Below, piece after piece: positions 1-26,034 of a DNA stretch of 64,000 bases. Origin of the DNA: Pocillopora verrucosa (taxonomy: Eukaryota; Cnidaria; Anthozoa; Scleractinia; Pocilloporidae). Numbering within the stretch: position 1 is the first letter of the stretch; every line of letters starts with the position of its first letter. Location of the stretch: contig NC_089318.1 of assembly GCF_036669915.1 (NCBI RefSeq), positions 18,363,835-18,427,834 of the forward strand. The letters run 5' to 3'. Made by a program: the position numbers and the translations under genes. The notes beneath the pieces were generated by a model. The model saw only the letters and a program-made list of their open reading frames with translations. It made no database searches and was not told the origin of the DNA.

Positions 1-487
1 ACGCTATTGGTGGGAACACGGTAACGTGAAAAACGCAAGAATAAATTAGTTGAATTAAAAGCGTTCTTCGATACCGAGGCCAATTTATATTATAAATTCA
101 GTTCATAAAACCAAACTACCTTGCAATACCCAATCCCCTCGTCACCACAAACGCTACACCACAGATTCTTTAAAAAACTCACCCCATTTACTAGGACAAA
201 TAATAAAGCTTACGAGTAGAGCGCGCCCAGAGGAACCTATTAAAACAAATTCAAGTGGCCTCTACCTTAGCATGCAGACCTTTTCAATTGCACTGGTTTA
301 AGATAAATCAAATATTTCTGCAAAAAACTTTATTGATAAAAAAAGGCAGATCAGTTTTTCGACGAGGCGACTTTTAGAAAGGAAAAAAGTAAGGAATTGT
401 TTCTCTAAAGCTTATAAGGGTAAAACATTTAGGCGGAAACTTGCAAGCATAAATACAACTTGAGAACTAAGGAGTTCTCGAGTAATC

Positions 488-493
488 TTTATT
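488..493 (-). terminator. Candidate NVL poly(A) signal
   Basis: AATAAA on the minus strand, about 63 nt past the NVL stop codon. This is the first canonical hexamer downstream of the stop; the actual cleavage site is not visible. Confidence 0.5.
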
Positions 494-555
494 TTTCTTG
501 AGTCACTTTTCAAATTCAATTGTGTATTATATTAAATCAAATGATGTCAGATTTC

Positions 556-13920
<13,365 letters not shown>

Positions 13921-15186
13921 CCCGAACACACTATGCAAGTTGAGCCGATTCCAGAAGTCCTTCTATATGCTATTTAGAAAAAGAGCCCATCTCTCCAAAA
14001 ATTGCGCTGCTTTTCAGGCATAATGTTGCAATAAAAACACGTGTAATACCACATCTATGCAGGCATCGGTGCATTTTCAACAAGGCGTCGAGAAATAACT
14101 CTTCACCAAGCCCCTTGAGAGGTCAAAATGAACAGGAAAGCCTGGGAAAGTGGGGGTGGGGAGAGAGAGAGAGGAAGGAGGTGGGGGGGGGGGGGTAGGT
14201 TAAGGGAGGATGATTGATCGAATAGAAAGGAAAACCCCCTGATTTTTCAAAAGGGATGACACTTTTGTCCTTAATTTTTAACTATTCCCTCAGAGGTTAC
14301 TTGCATCATAATCTTATCACTGACATTACTGAGAGAAAAAAAAAATTGAACAAAAATGACAACTAAGGAGGAGCTGTGCAGTAGACAATCTACAGGAAAA
14401 TACGACACATTACATGGCGTCAAAGATTTTATCAAAGGGAAAGGTTGTCACATAATCAAAGGATAAATGTTTTGATGATCACCTATTATCCTTTGTACCC
14501 ATTATCTTAACTTGTAGTGTGACATATGCCTCTAATAGAGAGAGAATATTGTGTGAAAACCCAAAACATCAGAGAAGTGTGAAAGAGATTCAGTGATCAC
14601 CAATTCTCTACATTTTAAGTGGGAGTCATTTGTCTGAAGCGAACTCACTGATTAGTGATCCCCCACTCAATACATTTTAAATGGATGTCATAATTGCTTG
14701 GGGAAAACACATTTAAAAAAAATTGTAATGCTCCAACAAAAAGCTCCTGGGCAGGGGGGGGGTGGCCTTATCCAGGTGTCTTAACAAAGAGCTTAATAGA
14801 TAGGGGCTCATAGGAGAGAGGGTTTAACATAGAGGAAGGGCCTACAAGAGAGGCTTTTTTTAGGTCAGGGGGCTTATTACAGAGGTTGAGACTATTAGAA
14901 ATTTGAACTTTCAAATGAAAGTTAGGGCAGGAGGGTAACCAGAACATTTCCAGTATGTTGTTATTGTAGAAAGGAAATCATCTTCCACTAAAGTAACCCA
15001 CCACACCACACCCCATCATAATGTGAACAAAATGTAATTTGAGATGATGCCAAGAGGACAAACGATCTAAACAGAGTGAGTATTATACTTGTAAAACAGT
15101 TGTTTTATTTCTCTTGTTATGTACATGTAAGATTAGCTGTATATAATTATCCAATCCATTAATATATCCACTTAGTAGTCTTGATG
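13921..15186. other. NVL 5' flank and TATDN3 3' flank
   Basis: A 1.27-kb spacer between two same-strand genes. It holds a purine/G-rich stretch (about 14154-14198) and two roughly 45-bp direct repeats sharing ACATTTTAA (about 14589-14632 and 14655-14697). Most of the right part is probably TATDN3 3' UTR. No coding exon recognised. Confidence 0.6.
15104..15109 (-). terminator. Candidate TATDN3 poly(A) signal
   Basis: AATAAA on the minus strand, about 80 nt past the TATDN3 stop codon. Confidence 0.45.
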
Positions 15187-15341
15187 TCACTTTCTTATAA
15201 ATCTCTGCAGTTTGGGGAACAACTTCAAAGCATTCTTGGTCGTTTCTTCATAAACTGTCTGAACTGGAATGCCTTTAATTTGAGCAATTGCTTCACAGGA
15301 TATTCTGATATTCTTGGGTTCATTTCTTGTCTAAAAAATAA

Positions 15342-15372
<31 letters not shown>

Positions 15373-18300
15373 GGTACATCATGAAGAATTCCCTAAATAA
15401 AAGCTTACAAGAGGGAGTCACTTACAAGAAGTGGTTACTTAAAAGAAGTTCCACTTATAGTGATTTAACTTGGAAACTTCTGGAATTTTGATAAAGGTGT
15501 TCCCTTATGAGTGGTTGCAAAGGGAGGTTTGACTGTAGTTCACTTTCACAAGCGAATGGCTCAGAAAAAAAGGTCTACAAGGTGCACCTTTCACAGTTTG
15601 GTCACTATGTAGAGTCAAGGTTACTGATTTTGCATTTTACACACAAAAAAAGTCAATTTGAACAAACCATTCTTCAAGAGTTCAATTGCCAGGGCGTTGC
15701 CTGGGGGGGGGGGGGGGGAAGAGAGATACTGATGCTTTGAATTGATGGACACATAAGTACCATATAAACAGAAGTGTTGTTAGTAGACTGAGTATTGTAC
15801 TGTAAACATTGTACTAGCAAATTTCAGTACTCCTTGTCAAAAAAAGACAAATGGTTTTGTGTATGTTTTATGAGAGAGAAGGCAGTAGAGCCACAGAAAT
15901 GAGCAGAAGGGCTTCAATACAGCCATATTTTCTTTACTCCTGAATTCAGACTTTCGTCTTAATACCTGTTTTTCAGCTGCCAAGGCTGGGGAATCAGTTT
16001 CCAGAAGAAGATTTGAAAGGGGAACATTTTTCACAAGCTTCTCTTTCTACAAACACAAACACAAATAAAATTGCAAGGAAGATCCTCATTTAGCCACCTG
16101 TGCTTGGCAGTCACACAGCAATCTGTTATGATTTTATTACTCAGTGTATAGGTTTAAAATCATCATGACTTTCAAAAATGCATCTACGCTGTCAATGTTC
16201 CCTCATGGCTCTTTCTCCTTGCTTCCTCATGCATTAACCTTTTGATCCCCAAGAGTGACCAACATCTAATTTCTCCTTACAATATCACCTCTGAATCACG
16301 CATTAAGGTCATGAGAATAAAGGAAATGATCACCAAATGCAGAAGCTCTTGAACCCTTTGACCCTTAAGAGTGACCAGCATCTTATTTCTCCTTACAATA
16401 TCACCTCTGAATCACACATTAATGTCACAAGAATAAAGGAAATGATCACCAACTAAAGCAGCTCTTGATCATTAAACTAATTCTCCTTGTCAGCACCTTA
16501 GGAAATATACAGAGAACAGTATGGAGAATATGCATACTGATGTTAGGGTATAAAGGGTAAAGCTTTATGATGTTGAACCCCAAAACCCATTGCCTGTAAT
16601 TTCAGTTATTCTATACACAAGTGGTGAGGTCAGCAGCATGTTACAATGCAAAAAGTTTTTTTTTCCTTTGTCTTTCTTGGCAACTACAAATGACATTATA
16701 TGAGTTTGCAAATGACAACTTTGACGACAGTTGAGCTTGAAGCTTTGATCTTACCTGAGGAGAGCGAACAATAGATGGTGGAATTGAAAAGTAGTAGCCT
16801 TGTTGAACTCCCTTCAGGGCATTGGAAGGTTTTCCATCAAAAGCATGAAGCAGGACATTTCTGGCCCCTTGTGAAGAGACAATAAAGCAAACATCACACT
16901 CCAAGATGTTACAAAATATTTTTTGGAATCCACTCTCACATCTGACAGGCCAACCAGATTCAAACTTGTTGGCAGAACTGAAAGAAGTACCTTAATTTAA
17001 TTTTACCTTAAAAATTATTCTTACTAGAACATGTTTATTTGTCATGAGCCTATGGGACAAAAAAACTAAGTTGTGCATGAGAATTTGAACCTCAACTGGT
17101 TCTGATTTCACATGTGGATACTCTGTCAATTACTAAGAATTCATCGGCAAGCAAGTTCAAACTGAACTTCACATGTGACAAGTATATTGATAGGATCCAA
17201 AAGGTTGAAAGAATTCTGTGTGGATATTTGTTAGTAAGAATGTTTTGGTTAAAAACTGATATCATAGTTTTGATTACAAAATATAACTTCCTAATTAAGA
17301 AATGAGAGAAATCTCACACTATAATTTAAACCCTTTGACTCCCTGAGTGACCACTTGGTGATCATTCCAAACAATGTCGATACAATGTAAATCAGAATGG
17401 TGATGGGAAGAAAGTTAGATATCAGCAAAGGGAAATTGCATGATCTTATTTCACATTCTCAGAGCTGATACTATAATAGATGTACAACATACTTTAAGGA
17501 GAATAGATATTGTGATCTTGGGAGTGAGAGCATTAAGCTCTGAAAGGAAAATAAAGTACCATGTTGCTGCAGCATTTCAATCACATGTCTTCCTGCTGAG
17601 CGTGAATGCACATTTCTGCAAACAATAACAAAAAAATGATTCCTTACAATGTGTCATCAAATTCTCCCTGTACTTGTGCATGTAATAAACAAATCCTACC
17701 ATCAATTTTGAATCCTATGCTTTTGTAAATCACTTGTATGATCAAAGATCAAATATCAATCCACTCTGCCCATTACCATTATCAATACCATGCAATAATT
17801 CTTTAAGGGTTGTAGCACAGAAGACTAGTGAGTGCCTCAAACTTGCCGATCTCACTGTGACCACCGGCTGGAAAATAAATCTCTCCAAAACGAAATGCGC
17901 GTAACATTTTCCTACAACAAGGTATGTTTGATTGTACTCATCACTACTTTTGATTAAATTATTTAAATGCATAGACTACCTGAAAGTAAACTGGATTGGA
18001 CAAGGAAACCTCTGCTATAAAAAAAACTCAACCATTTAACTCCCAGAAGTGATCAACATGTAAGTTCTCCCTGAAATATCAATACATTATCCAGCAAAAA
18101 GGCACTGAGAATATTCAAACTTATTAGGTAAAAGTTGTTGCCTTGATCTAATTCAAAGTTTTTGTGACAAGTTAAAAAGGAAATGTGTAGCAGCTACAGA
18201 GGAGAATAATTATAACAGTTGTACCCACATACAAAGGAAGATTGAGTTCCAGAGCAAGCTTTATCTGCAAAAGAAAAGATAAAGACCAGTACTACCAATT

Positions 18301-21300
18301 GACCATAAACAGAGTACCATTTGAAGCCAATCATACCAAAGAGTATTATTATTCCCAGATTTCATCCAGTTTTGAAGGAAATGTTGGTAATAAGGAATAA
18401 TGAAGATATCCACCAATTACCTGTCGACTGAACACTTCTCTTTGAATATCTTTATCCTCCTCTTTGCTTATAAAGCGCGGAGTAAAATCCAAGCCAACCT
18501 TCATAGATAATAATGATATACAATAATGATCATTAGACAAAGCAAAATAACTTAATTTCATGATGTCAAGGCATGACATATCACAAAAAGATCACAAAAC
18601 CTCTGAAATTTGAATATGAACTCACAAGAAAGTGATTCTGTCTAAGCATAATTCTTAGGAATTTCTCTCTGGTGTTGATTTTTTCTAATAATATTAAGAG
18701 TGTGAGTAAAATGCATGAAGGTACAGTCCAAAACAAGAAATTCCTTGGTTCCCTTCAAACTTTACCAAAGTTTGGTAGAGCGTACTCTGCTATAAAGGTC
18801 AAACCCTTGTCACATTTCATAAAGTATGTTTAATAATAAATATTCTTAGTTTATAGCAATAATAAAAAAGAAAAACAATTTTGCAGGCCTGTTTTAGATT
18901 CAGATGTGGAGCTACATGTATCATTATACATATTCTCATGCTACCATACACTTTTCTTCTGCTATTCTTTATCTTGCCCAAATCAAAAGAGAATAATTAC
19001 TTTCAAACCAAGAATACAATTTATTGTGAGTCACTACAACACTTACTGCAGAACACAATTCTTTCTAACCTCTCCAATTGCAACAAGCTTTGCATGATTC
19101 TCTCTGATAAATTCCTCAACGCCATCGAGATCCTGCCAAAAGAACAGATAATAAGGCTGAGATCATAGTTCTAATTACGTATTTGAGTACCTATAAAAAT
19201 AACACTGATGTTTCCAAACATACTTCTAAGGTGGCACTGCGATCTGGGCAGAGACCCTGTACTGGGTGTACACCAAGACATGGTGCTATAAAGTCTGGAT
19301 ATCTGAAATTGAAAGATTCCAGAATTGTACAACTTTCATTTATATTAACAACTTCATTCCACAGTCAAACATCACTGCTCCATAGTATTAAAAAAATTTT
19401 ATGCTACTTTTTAAACCCCTTAATACCCTAACATCAGTATTCATAATCTCCATACTGTTCTTTATGCACTTCCTGGAGTGCTGAAGGAGAATTTGTTTCA
19501 CCCTTTTAATCCCAAGATCTCATTAATAATTCTCCTAACTGCACACCCTACAATTCTTACAATGTTAGTTCAGAGACTTTGGATGAATTAACAATCACCA
19601 AACTGATATTTTCCTTTATTCTTATCACTTATCTGCTCAATATTGTATTGATATTGTAAGGAGAAATTCTGTCTTGGTCACTCATAGGAGTTAAAGGTTA
19701 ACAGTCAAGCGCTTCTTTAGTTGGTGATTACTTCCTTCACTCTCATGACCTTAATGCATGATTCAGAGGTGATATTGATAGGTGTGATATTGGAGCCAGC
19801 TCAAAAAGATTTCAAGTCAAGTCAAGTCATCTTTATTTAGGCAGTGTAACCCCATCAGCCATAGGCTGGTATCACAATATGAAAAGGGGATATTCCAACA
19901 GTCACTTTAAATTAGCAGAATCAATATGGTCACTGTTGGACTGGATGATAGCCTTTGAAAGTCTTACTTTCTAAATAGAAATTCCTGTAAACTCAATGGT
20001 TAATATCCATTCACAATTCATAGCACACAGTACATTTTTAACACACCTCTCATGAAGTTTGAGCATTCCGGTGAATTCTGTTTTAAACTCTGTTACACCA
20101 ACTACAGCTCTTACTCCAGCCTAAAACAAAACACAGCTTTTAACTGACTAAAACAAAGTCTAAAACAGTAAAATGGTACAAAAATACAAAGCATTTCCAG
20201 TAAGTAAATGTATGTGGTACATAAAGAGGATTAAAAGCAGAGGTGGATATTTGCAAAATGGGCATGAGTTAGTCTGAGGACAGGGCACAATAGTAACAAT
20301 TATAGTAGAACCTCTCCAAATGTTTCATAATGTATAGATTTAGCCAAGCCTAAAAGCGGAGCTTGCATTTTTTTTTTCCTGCACATCTCAAGGGCACAAC
20401 ACCTTGCCCCAGCCAGGACTAGAACCTGGGTTGTCCAACTTGGAGCCCAGTGCACTGACCACTGGACTACTGGACAAAGCCGTGGCATTGGCGTACCCAT
20501 GGTACAGTTGACCATGCATGTTAAAAGTAGCACCTTGTATGGTTGTACATCCAAATTTTTTCGGCTTGATAGGTTATTACTATTTTGTATAATTATGGGG
20601 CTACGCTCTGCGAACTCCGCTATTAGAAGAAAATCACTTTTTAAAAACATTTTTGACTATCATCTTTACAGAATAGAGGTCTCTTGCGTTAGGAAAAAAA
20701 ACTAGAAAAAAAGTAACTATCACCATGACCATGATAATGCCAATAACATTATTAATCAAAACTATAACAAATTTTCAAATGTAATTGGTTATCACCAGCC
20801 CAATTTGAGCACTAATAAGACAGTGTATGCATCATGTTTGTAATTAGACAGTTTAATAGGACAGTTGACATATCATGTCTGTGAAAGTGGACAGTGCACC
20901 CATCATCTGCATGCACTGTCAGTGCACATTTTGTTGAGTTGCCCGTTATTTTTTTTTTATGAAAACATATAAATGATGTCTAGTTTCTTTCTCAGATTTT
21001 GTCATAGTTTTGATTGATTGGTAACAGGACTTTGTGTAATCTAACTCTATCTGTAGTCATATTTGTGATCAACAAATTGGACTCCCACTTTGCAGTGGTT
21101 GGATTTTGTTAATCACTCATATGACTACAAACCAAATTGGACTCAACTTGGTCTATTACAATAATTAATAGATATAAATTCAAAGGTAAATTTATTTCAT
21201 AGTGTCTTTACAACTACCAGTAAACTTTACTTCATAAACATACTGGAAAATAATCGACAAGGTGGTTGCCAAGCAAGAATAATAGTAATTTGGTACGTAC

Positions 21301-21967
21301 AAATTTTTTTCAAAAAGACTTGAAGGGTTATGCTTTACGCTGATGGCATACCTGTTTTGCTTCGTCAATGACCACATCTACATCCTTCGATATAAAAAAT
21401 AAACAACAACAACAACAATTTTTCGGACACAGCTTTTCAAAAATCAACTCACTGCCCACTCTTTACAACGTACACAATCTGAACAGCGTGACATACAAGT
21501 TAGCGTTACCAAAGCTTCACAAGAACGATTCGTTTAGCCTTCATGTGCCGTCAAAGCCACTGATTAAATCTAATCGAGCGTCCAATATCTTAAAGTCAAT
21601 GAGTGGTGACTCTGGGGAAAGATTTCCCGGCACAGCCCCATACAATTGTAAATCAAAACCATAGTCCAAAGGGCAATCTATAATTTTCGCCTTTGTCTTC
21701 TTTATTCAAGATTTTTACGGATAATCAAGAATGATGCTGTGCGAAAATCTGTCAGCTATCCAAACATTTAATTGTATGTCTACGGTGGACGAAGTATAAT
21801 CCACTTTGATATTGCACGTGGAGAAAAAGCATCCCTTTTAGTACCGAAAGCATATCCGAAAAAAGTATTTACATTACCTCACTAAATTCTTTCGCTGATA
21901 TATGCGCGTGGCAGTCTACAAAACACACTTCCTTCGAGTTCAATTTTATTTCGAAAGCATCCGCCAT
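15187..21967 (-). CDS. TATDN3: TATDN3: TatD-family metal-dependent hydrolase, 11 exons, complete (~280 aa)
   Basis: Putative TatD-type deoxyribonuclease (TIM-barrel metallohydrolase). Exons in transcript order: 21967-21878, 21384-21352, 20120-20047, 19302-19224, 19132-19070, 18498-18421, 18264-18233, 17615-17560, 16867-16755, 16046-15966, 15330-15187; total 843 nt with all phases closing and GT-AG borders throughout. Metal and active-site residues of the family are present: HxH in DCHAHIS (H20, H22), E113 in AIGEVGLDF, H153 in [10 protein letters not shown]176 in LLHAFDG and D224 in LETDSPAL. The motif GVHPVQG is also conserved. The human protein is 274 aa, so this is full length. The start ATG opens exon 1 only 14 codons before the first conserved segment. 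It lies 1.3 kb upstream of NVL on the same strand. The sequence gives no information on its natural substrate. Confidence 0.96.
15339..15372 (+). repeat. (AAAT)n microsatellite
   Basis: About eight tetranucleotide units immediately upstream of the final TATDN3 exon, in the minus-strand acceptor region. Length variation here could alter the acceptor tract of the last intron. Confidence 0.85.
15703..15718 (+). repeat. Poly-G tract, 16 G
   Basis: Uninterrupted G run in the last TATDN3 intron. Confidence 0.9.
16236..16560 (-). repeat. Two family B MITEs in head-to-tail tandem
   Basis: A truncated copy (about 16236-16352) starting TTTTGATCCCCAAGAGTG is directly followed by a near-complete copy (about 16353-16560) starting CCCTTTGACCCTTAAGAG and ending GATGTTAGGGTATAAAGGG. 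Both run on the minus strand and repeat CTCCTTACAATATCACCTCT. Confidence 0.8.
17325..17535 (+). repeat. MITE family A copy, diverged
   Basis: Left terminus TTAAACCCTTTGACTCC; right end GGAGTGAGAGCATTAAG. The interior is poorly conserved. TATDN3 intron. Confidence 0.65.
18028..18220 (+). repeat. MITE family A copy, right end lost
   Basis: CAACCATTTAACTCCCAGAAG followed by the interior blocks GTAAGTTCTCC and CTTATTAGG found in the 9214 copy. No right terminus is visible. Confidence 0.6.
19416..19790 (+). repeat. Family B MITE split by a nested family A MITE
   Basis: B left part about 19416-19496 (TACCCTAACATCAGTATTC ... GAGAATTTGTTT), A insert about 19497-19702 (CCCTTTTAATCCCAAG ... GAGTTAAAGG plus TTAA), B right part about 19703-19790 (CAGTCAAGCGCTTC ... 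GGTGATATTG). The break falls exactly where intact B copies read TTTGTTTCACAATCAAG. TATDN3 intron. Confidence 0.82.
20385..20490 (-). mobile_element. tRNA-derived SINE remnant
   Basis: On the minus strand: TAGTCCAGTGGTCAGTGC (box A-like), CAGGTTCTAGTCCTGG (box B-like), then GTGTTGTGCCCTTGAG, which resembles the start of the SINE body at 57099-57394 (GTTGTGTTCTTAGGCG). The body ends after about 40 bp at an A/T run. Confidence 0.6.
20772..21163 (+). repeat. Interspersed repeat family D, copy 2
   Basis: Co-linear with 7309-7706: GGTTATCACCAGCCCAATTT, GATGTCTAGTTTCTTTCTC, GTAACAGGACTTTG and CAATTGGACTC-type blocks in the same order. TATDN3 intron. Confidence 0.75.
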
Positions 21968-22528
21968 CTTTACATAATCTGATTCCTGTCATGTACAGGT
22001 ACATGAAGTGACTCACATCAAGTTAACACAACATGCTATAAAGTGCTCTCCAAGCCTCTATTTCTATCATCCATCAAATATTTTAGCTCGCGCGCGGATG
22101 GTCTAAACACAGCACGAGGCAGAATATTCCCCTGCTAAAACTGGGTGATATCCGAGAGTATCACCCGAGTGATATTCCCCGTACCCTATATTGTTCATAA
22201 AGTTTGTAACAGTGAACACTTAAAGAAAACACCTCACGCCGCATACAGTAAGCTCTTCATAAACATTTTTCACGCGCATTGCAAAATATTTGAAAGGGAA
22301 CAAACACAATAGCCCCTATTTTACGCAAAAATATGCTGGTATGTTTGTCCTTGAACATTGCCTGTTACTCAAAGCTCATAGTTTTCCTCGAGCTTTGCTC
22401 TCGGAAAACTGCTCGCATCTTGGAAAAGATGATGTTCGCGGACAAATATTTCTACATATTTTCGCACCAAAAAGAGGCTATTGTTTTTATATGCACAGCT
22501 CTTAATAGTGCTTGAACTCATGTTTCAC

Positions 22529-22595
22529 GGTGGGTCCAAAACGCAGGTGGGTCCAAAACGCAGGTGGGTCCAAATGCAGGTGGGTCACGTCAGGT
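22529..22595 (+). repeat. 17-bp tandem repeat, about four units
   Basis: Unit GGTGGGTCCAAAACGCA, repeated with decay in the third and fourth units. Confidence 0.8.
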
Positions 22596-22764
22596 CATGT
22601 GCCCACGAGTTGTAAAAAACAACTTGTACAGTCCACCGATTTTCCTCCCATTACCGGTCACTCCCAGTAATATCTAGGGCCCCCCAAAAATCCCTTACTC
22701 TGACAACTCTCCCACATTGTCGTATACCGTCACTCGCGCCGTTGTGGGCCATCAATCAATATGT

Positions 22765-22865
22765 TGTCAGTCGAATGTACCAAGTCCGGTTCGTGTAAAC
22801 TGGTCGGTCAGTTTGACCGTGACCAATCAACTTACACGAACCGGACTATGTACATTTGACTGACA
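22765..22865. repeat. Long hairpin: 34-bp inverted arms with nested inner stem
   Basis: Arms 22765-22798 and 22832-22865 pair with three mismatches (core AGTCCGGTTCGTGTAA). The 33-bp loop contains a second perfect stem, CGGTCA/TGACCG. No open reading frame. Confidence 0.85.
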
Positions 22866-23122
22866 GCAACTAATCTCTTGACTCCGATGATGACTTCCGC
22901 TCAGGTTGTCGAGACGTCAGTCAATCCTTCTCAGGACTACACTAGTTCTGATTTCCCGAAAGTCCTGATGTCCTGAAGTTGAGGGAAACATCAGGACTTG
23001 AGGGAAAACAAAGCCAACTAGTTTCCCGAGGGACCATATATTAAGTGCTTTGTTATATATTTAGACTTTCCCTTAAACAATCATGTGCTGTTGTGTTCGG
23101 CGCGCGAGCAACAACTGCGCAA

Positions 23123-23234
23123 TTGTATCCCTAGCCTAAGTGTAGCCGTACCCTCCCCAACCAAGGTAAAACGGAAGCGCCTCCATTTCACCTGGGGGGT
23201 GAAGGGTACGGCTACACGTAGGCTATTGTATCCC
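23123..23234. mobile_element. 94-bp MITE with perfect 9-bp target duplication
   Basis: Element 23132-23225 with inverted ends TAGCCTAAGTGTAGCCGTAC and its partner ending GTAGGCTA. It is flanked on both sides by TTGTATCCC (23123-23131 and 23226-23234). A 9-bp duplication is typical of Mutator-like transposons, but the superfamily is an inference. Confidence 0.85.
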
Positions 23235-25554
23235 AGGCTTTAAATCCCGATCGGGAAACATTTGAATTTGATCAGGGGCAAGAGATTAAGAATCAACCAA
23301 TCATAGTGCTCGCTCTGTTGAGTGAAAGTCTGGGCATAAAACAATAACACATATTAGCGTAGGGTTCAACCCATTCACTGTAAATTGTATTTATAACAAA
23401 CTGAAGACGACAACACGAGACTCAAGTTTCAACAACATTTTACTACAACTTCCATGTACCTATCTATCACGAGGCATGTTAAATCCTTATATCGATATCA
23501 TTATGAACGACTTTCTTTTTTTCTCTTTCTTTTCCCATGCGCCATCGCAGAACTCATTAGAAACCCCATCACTACGTGACAATAGATGTTCCCGACAACC
23601 TCTACTGTATTTACAAGACATTACAGATCATAAGCACCAACGTTTTAAAAACCGCGAACGGGTAGAGTGAATGTTACTATGAATGCTTTAAACTAGCTCA
23701 TAACACGCCTACAACCCCCCCGCCCCCCAACAACGTCACCACCGACCCCACCCATTCCGTTGGACACATCGTGTCGTACAGAAGCCTTGTAGGAATAATT
23801 ATAGTCGTGTTCCCTTTTTTATTGGTGATGAAAAACTACCTTCATTTAATACGGAACCAAAAAATATCAGTTGTTTAAAACAGAAAAATACGAATAAGGT
23901 AGCACAAAACAAAAAAGCAACAAAAATGCCTGCAAATCAAGATGACTGTCTCAGATTGAAATGACAAACATGGGGAATTCCAAGGTGCATAAGCTGTGAT
24001 GTCTATTCCTTTCCTGAGTAACTTATCCGTATTTAACGGCCAAGCAGATTTTGCAACTCATTTTCTTGGCATTTTATCAAATAAAACTGACAGCTAAACA
24101 GATTTAAACAGATTTTTCCACAGCTTTGTTAAAAGAACTATCGCCCAAATTCCTCTCCACCCTTGTCAACCTGATTCCTTTTAAAGCTGAATTTCTTCAT
24201 TTTGGTGTTTCCATCTTGCCATGCTTACATTTTAATATCTTACATCACTCTGAAGGTAAATTAGCACGTTCAACAAAAACGACTCAAAATTAAGCTCATA
24301 GCTCCCTTAACCCAATCACTCACAAAATGTGAAAAGCAATTCTCAGCAGTGCGTTGCTCACTTCTTACAAATGAGCTCTGAGTAAGGTGAAAAAGATTTC
24401 TGAATTGGTCTCACTCTTTTTCTCGTCAAGTGAAATTCCTCTTCTGTCACATGAGGGAGGAAGAGAGTTGATAAAAACCCTTACTGATCAGTAAACATTG
24501 TTTAAAAACATAGCATATAAAAAATTTCAGACTTGCCACCTGATAACAAATGGTTAACCAACTTAACTGAAAAAGCTTTACTAAGTTCACTAAAAAGAGG
24601 TGTTCCTTTGAGATCGTAACCCTCCAAAAGCTTTACTGTTTGCTAAAATTGGCCATACAGCCAAAAAGACACTTCTCATATAATAATGCTTGTCTGCTTG
24701 TCAGAAAGACTCGAATTACCACAAAGTATGGTTGATCTGAAATAAATATATCTTTAAAGAGAGAAGTAAAGAGATGGATTAATAAAGCTTTTACAGTTAG
24801 GTTGGTTTCAAGTACAGCTATCTTCAAAATAATAAGTCATCTACAAATGGTAAAATAATATCTTAACTTTTTGTTATTATTTTGCTAATAAAAATAATAA
24901 ATAACAATTGTCACGTGTAACTCTCTCCAAGAGGAAACAGTTGCACAAGGACACAGTCACCAAACTGTGACAGGAAACTAACTTAGTGAATGCTCTAAAA
25001 AGTAACCCCCTCCCTTCTATTTGACAAAATAGTGGAGTCATTGCCATTTGTTTGGGCTATGTAGCATTTCAGCACAAACTATACTTAAATTCAAAGGCCT
25101 CTGAAGGCTCCAGTCAAAATATCACAGGTCAAAGAAATGCATTCTGAATACAATATTCATTAAATCTGAGCAACAATTCAGGTGAAAATTTAAGATTTTC
25201 ACTTGAGTGTTTGGTGGGTTTTTATCAAGATCTATCTATCCAAATCCCCCTCCCCCCTCTCACTAGTCCCTTCTCAAATAAGCCTCTTCATTGGAAAAAC
25301 TTGCACATCTAAAAGGACCCCCTCTCCAAAAACCCACCTCTCCGAAAGTTCCAGGATTTGATAAGCTCCCTCCCCACCCCTGACTTACTAAAGCATTTGC
25401 CATATTACAGGGGAGATGACATGCTGCAATTATAATTAGTTGTACATAAAATCCTTGATATGAATGGGGATAGTTTTTCACCAAACCATGCAAATGTCTG
25501 GGTTTTTCTTTTTTTCCAAATTTCACACTTAATTACAACCATTACAATTTCCTC

Positions 25555-26034
25555 AAATGTGATTGGTGCATTTGCTGCTTTATTTTTCACCAATCATTCT
25601 GTACAGTTGTGATCAGACAGTGTAATCAGACAGTTGGCTGTAATTGGACACCTGTAATTAGACAGTTAAAGCAGCCAATCACTGTAGGTCCACTCAGCTA
25701 AATCCACCAATCACAGAACTGATCACAATAACCATAGCAACAACCACTTATCCTGAAAAAAAAACCTGGGGAATTTCCAAAATAGAGCTATTTTACTCAC
25801 TAGACATTGTCCCTCCCAGAGATGTCTGTCCTAAATGTATTTGTTTTTGTTGTTTTTTTTAAATTGTAATGGTTATGATTATTGACAACTGGACTTAGTG
25901 TTGTTCAATTCTGTCTGTAATCATGCTCGTGACTGACAAATCAGACGTCTGCTTCACAGTCATACCATTTTGTTAATCACTCATACGATTACAGACCAAA
26001 TTGGACTTCACTACCTCCTACTACCATTATTAAT
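25555..26034 (+). repeat. Interspersed repeat family D, diverged copy
   Basis: Shares CTGTAATTGGACA-type modules, TAATCATGCTCGTGACTGAC and TAATCACTCATACGATTAC with copies at 7.3 and 20.8 kb. The centre differs. Confidence 0.6.
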
